Positions 62,350 to 64,000 of a stretch of DNA of 64,000 nt are shown in pieces. The stretch lies in assembly GCF_949628265.1 (NCBI RefSeq), contig NC_088789.1:34341883-34405882 (forward strand). Reading direction: 5' to 3'. The position numbers were made by a program, and so were the translations under genes. Below the pieces are notes generated by a model, which saw nothing but the letters and a program-made list of their open reading frames with translations, did not search any database and was not told the origin of the DNA. This DNA comes from Cloeon dipterum (taxonomy: Eukaryota > Arthropoda > Insecta > Ephemeroptera > Baetidae). Position 1 is the first letter of the stretch. Each line of letters opens with the position of its first letter.

Positions 62350-64000
62350 TTACTGAGAGTTAATCGCGGTTTGAAGTTTTCTCAACAGTTGCCTCGCTTT
62401 CAAGCCTTCTTCTTTTGTAAATCCGTCAATTGTTGTGTTTTCTACAATGTCCAAAGCGCTCCTACCGTTATTATCCCGTGCAGTAACATCAACGTTTCTG
62501 GTCAACAAAAAATTAACATTTTTCCAGCAACGGTTTTCACAAGCAACGATCAGCGCTGTTTTCCCATCGAAATCTTTCACGTGTATCAAATCGGCATCGA
62601 TTTCGTCCAAGAGCCAAGGCAGCAAATCACGGTCAGCAGCATATTCAACCGAAGCCAGATGCAGCGACGTGCTTCCGTTTTTGGTAATCTGCTTCGCCAA
62701 ATTTCTATTTATGTCGTGCAGGAAGAGGACCATCTTGAAATCGCGCCCGAGAGCGTGGTGCAATGCGTTCTTCCCTTCGTCGTCCAGCAAAGTCAGGTCG
62801 GCTCCGTGTTCAAGCAACCTCTGAACCATCTTCATGTTTTCATAACCGGCAACAGCGTGGTGCAGGGCGGTTCGACCTTTCAGGTCTTGCTTGTTGCAGT
62901 CCGCCTCTGCGGTCAGCAATAAATCAACCACGTCCAAATCTAGAGATCGAGGACAGATCAACATGAGTGCGGTCTTCCCATCGATTCTACTGGCATTCAC
63001 TTTTGTTCGCGTCAATAGCCAAGAAACCGTGTCTTCGTCGATCAGGCATTCATCGTCTTTGTCCAAGACAAAATGGAGCGCGGTGCTGTTGTCCGCAGTT
63101 ACTTCGTTCACCAGATTGCTGTCAAGCCTGTGCAAGAATGATATCATTTTTAAATCTGAGTGAATCACAGCGTAATGCAAAAGGTTTTTGCCCTCATTGT
63201 CCTTCAGAGTCAAATCGCCGCCATGTTCCAGCAGTTGTTGCAATGCCCCGTAATTTTCAGCAATGACACATTCGTGTAAGGCGGAAGTGCCTTGAGAGTC
63301 TTGTTTGTTGACGTCTACCTTTTTCGCCAAGAGAACATCGGCTATGCTCCAATTGCGTTTTTCGCAGGCCAGAATCAGTGCGGTTTTTCCGTTGTCATCT
63401 CCAGCGTCCAAATCGACGGCTGTTTCGTCCAAAAGCAAGGAAACAACTCTGTCGTCGTAATTATCACGCCTCACCTTCAAGGCCAGGTGTAAAGCAGTGC
63501 ATCCGCTTGCTGTTTTCCCTTTGGCCAGGTCTTTGTTTTGCTCCAGCAGGAGCGAAACCAATTCGAAATTCGGGATGGCGAGGTGCAGCAAGTTTTGCCC
63601 TTCGTCATCTATTGCAGTCGTATCAGCGCCATTTTCGATCAAAAGCTGCACTGTTTTCTTGTCTCCTGTGACGACAGCGTGGTGCAAAGCAGTCCGCTTC
63701 TTCTTCAAATCTTTTTTGTTGACATCGACACCTTTGGAAAGCAGAAATCTGACGTATTCTACATTTCCCTTCATGCATGCCAGCATCAATGCCGTTTTTC
63801 CATCGCGGTTGCATCCATTGAAATCAGCAGTGAGACTCTCCAGGGTTGAGAAATCATCAATTCTACTGTAGGCCAGGTTGTGCAGTGGAGTATTTCCAGA
63901 AGAGTCCATTTTGTGAATTAGATCCTGGTTTCGCTCGTGTAAGATCAACACTAATCCCATGGAAGCATGATGTAGTACGTTACGTCCTTCATCATCCGTC
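62350..64000 (-). CDS. Ankyrin-repeat protein, C-terminal part (5' end beyond the window)
   Basis: One uninterrupted frame of about 549 codons, open at the right edge. The codons before the first in-window ATG (63960) still read as ankyrin (DDEGRNVLHHA), so the gene begins outside. Around 16 ankyrin repeats follow, with the usual G-TALHHAV, LLLENGAD and VDVNKKD elements, and it stops after LQTAINSQ. Such repeats bind proteins and often form the C-terminal sensor of NACHT proteins. The stop lies directly upstream of the leader of the next receptor unit, in the same orientation. The same arrangement is seen at 42.3 kb. It may therefore be the last exon of a caspase-NACHT receptor, but the link is not visible here. 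Confidence 0.85.
   Translation of the reverse strand, partial: TDDEGRNVLHHASMGLVLILHERNQDLIHKMDSSGNTPLHNLAYSRIDDFSTLESLTADFNGCNRDGKTALMLACMKGNVEYVRFLLSKGVDVNKKDLKKKRTALHHAVVTGDKKTVQLLIENGADTTAIDDEGQNLLHLAIPNFELVSLLLEQNKDLAKGKTASGCTALHLALKVRRDNYDDRVVSLLLDETAVDLDAGDDNGKTALILACEKRNWSIADVLLAKKVDVNKQDSQGTSALHECVIAENYGALQQLLEHGGDLTLKDNEGKNLLHYAVIHSDLKMISFLHRLDSNLVNEVTADNSTALHFVLDKDDECLIDEDTVSWLLTRTKVNASRIDGKTALMLICPRSLDLDVVDLLLTAEADCNKQDLKGRTALHHAVAGYENMKMVQRLLEHGADLTLLDDEGKNALHHALGRDFKMVLFLHDINRNLAKQITKNGSTSLHLASVEYAADRDLLPWLLDEIDADLIHVKDFDGKTALIVACENRCWKNVNFLLTRNVDVTARDNNGRSALDIVENTTIDGFTKEEGLKARQLLRKLQTAINSQ

Overview
The window is nuclear DNA of an animal, most likely an insect or a close arthropod relative. 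Genes carry short GT-AG introns (often 50-100 bases) in an AT-rich background, and five single-copy housekeeping genes are recognisable. I cannot name the species from sequence alone.

Layout. A housekeeping core lies at about 18.6-37.0 kb: PLEKHF/phafin (-), ribonuclease kappa (+), farnesyl diphosphate synthase with a mitochondrial-type leader (-), the PP2A scaffold subunit A (+) and TMEM209 (-). All five can be followed exon by exon with matching phases. Introns and spacers in the core hold small inverted-repeat elements and an unclassified interspersed repeat.

Both sides of the core are arms built from one duplicated unit, and the arms are mirror images. A unit is: a repeated leader segment ending in a splice donor, a long first intron, a gene of a family I do not recognise (signal peptide, Cys-rich ectodomain, one membrane span), and facing it a Tctex-type dynein light-chain gene. 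On the left (1-16.3 kb) the family genes read rightward; on the right (37.8-64 kb) they read leftward. I count six family loci (4.7, 13.8, 40.2, 44.8, 51.9 and 61.3 kb starts) and four Tctex copies (10.4, 38.0, 42.6 and 50.1 kb).

Main result. The locus at 4724-9528 continues through 14 phase-compatible exons into a predicted 1047-residue protein: signal peptide, ectodomain, membrane span, Pro-rich linker, two successive caspase-fold domains that both lack catalytic residues, then a NACHT NTPase module with Walker A and B. The other five loci encode only the ectodomain and membrane anchor with varied short tails (187-269 residues). A large ankyrin-repeat reading frame runs off the right edge (62.35-64 kb), and its duplicate end lies at 42.3-42.6 kb just before another unit. 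This suggests, without proving it, that intact members end in ankyrin repeats. The family looks like a membrane-anchored, NLR-like receptor with pseudo-caspase signalling modules and shorter, possibly decoy, paralogs.

The Tctex copies at 10.4 and 38.0 kb each have a palindromic RFX X-box about 160 bases upstream of the start, as expected for a ciliary gene. The 42.6 kb copy has lost that promoter and is fused to antisense ankyrin sequence. The 50.1 kb copy is a promoter-to-last-exon deletion. The right arm also carries a 4.0 kb TA-flanked inverted-repeat transposon with a small spliced gene inside.
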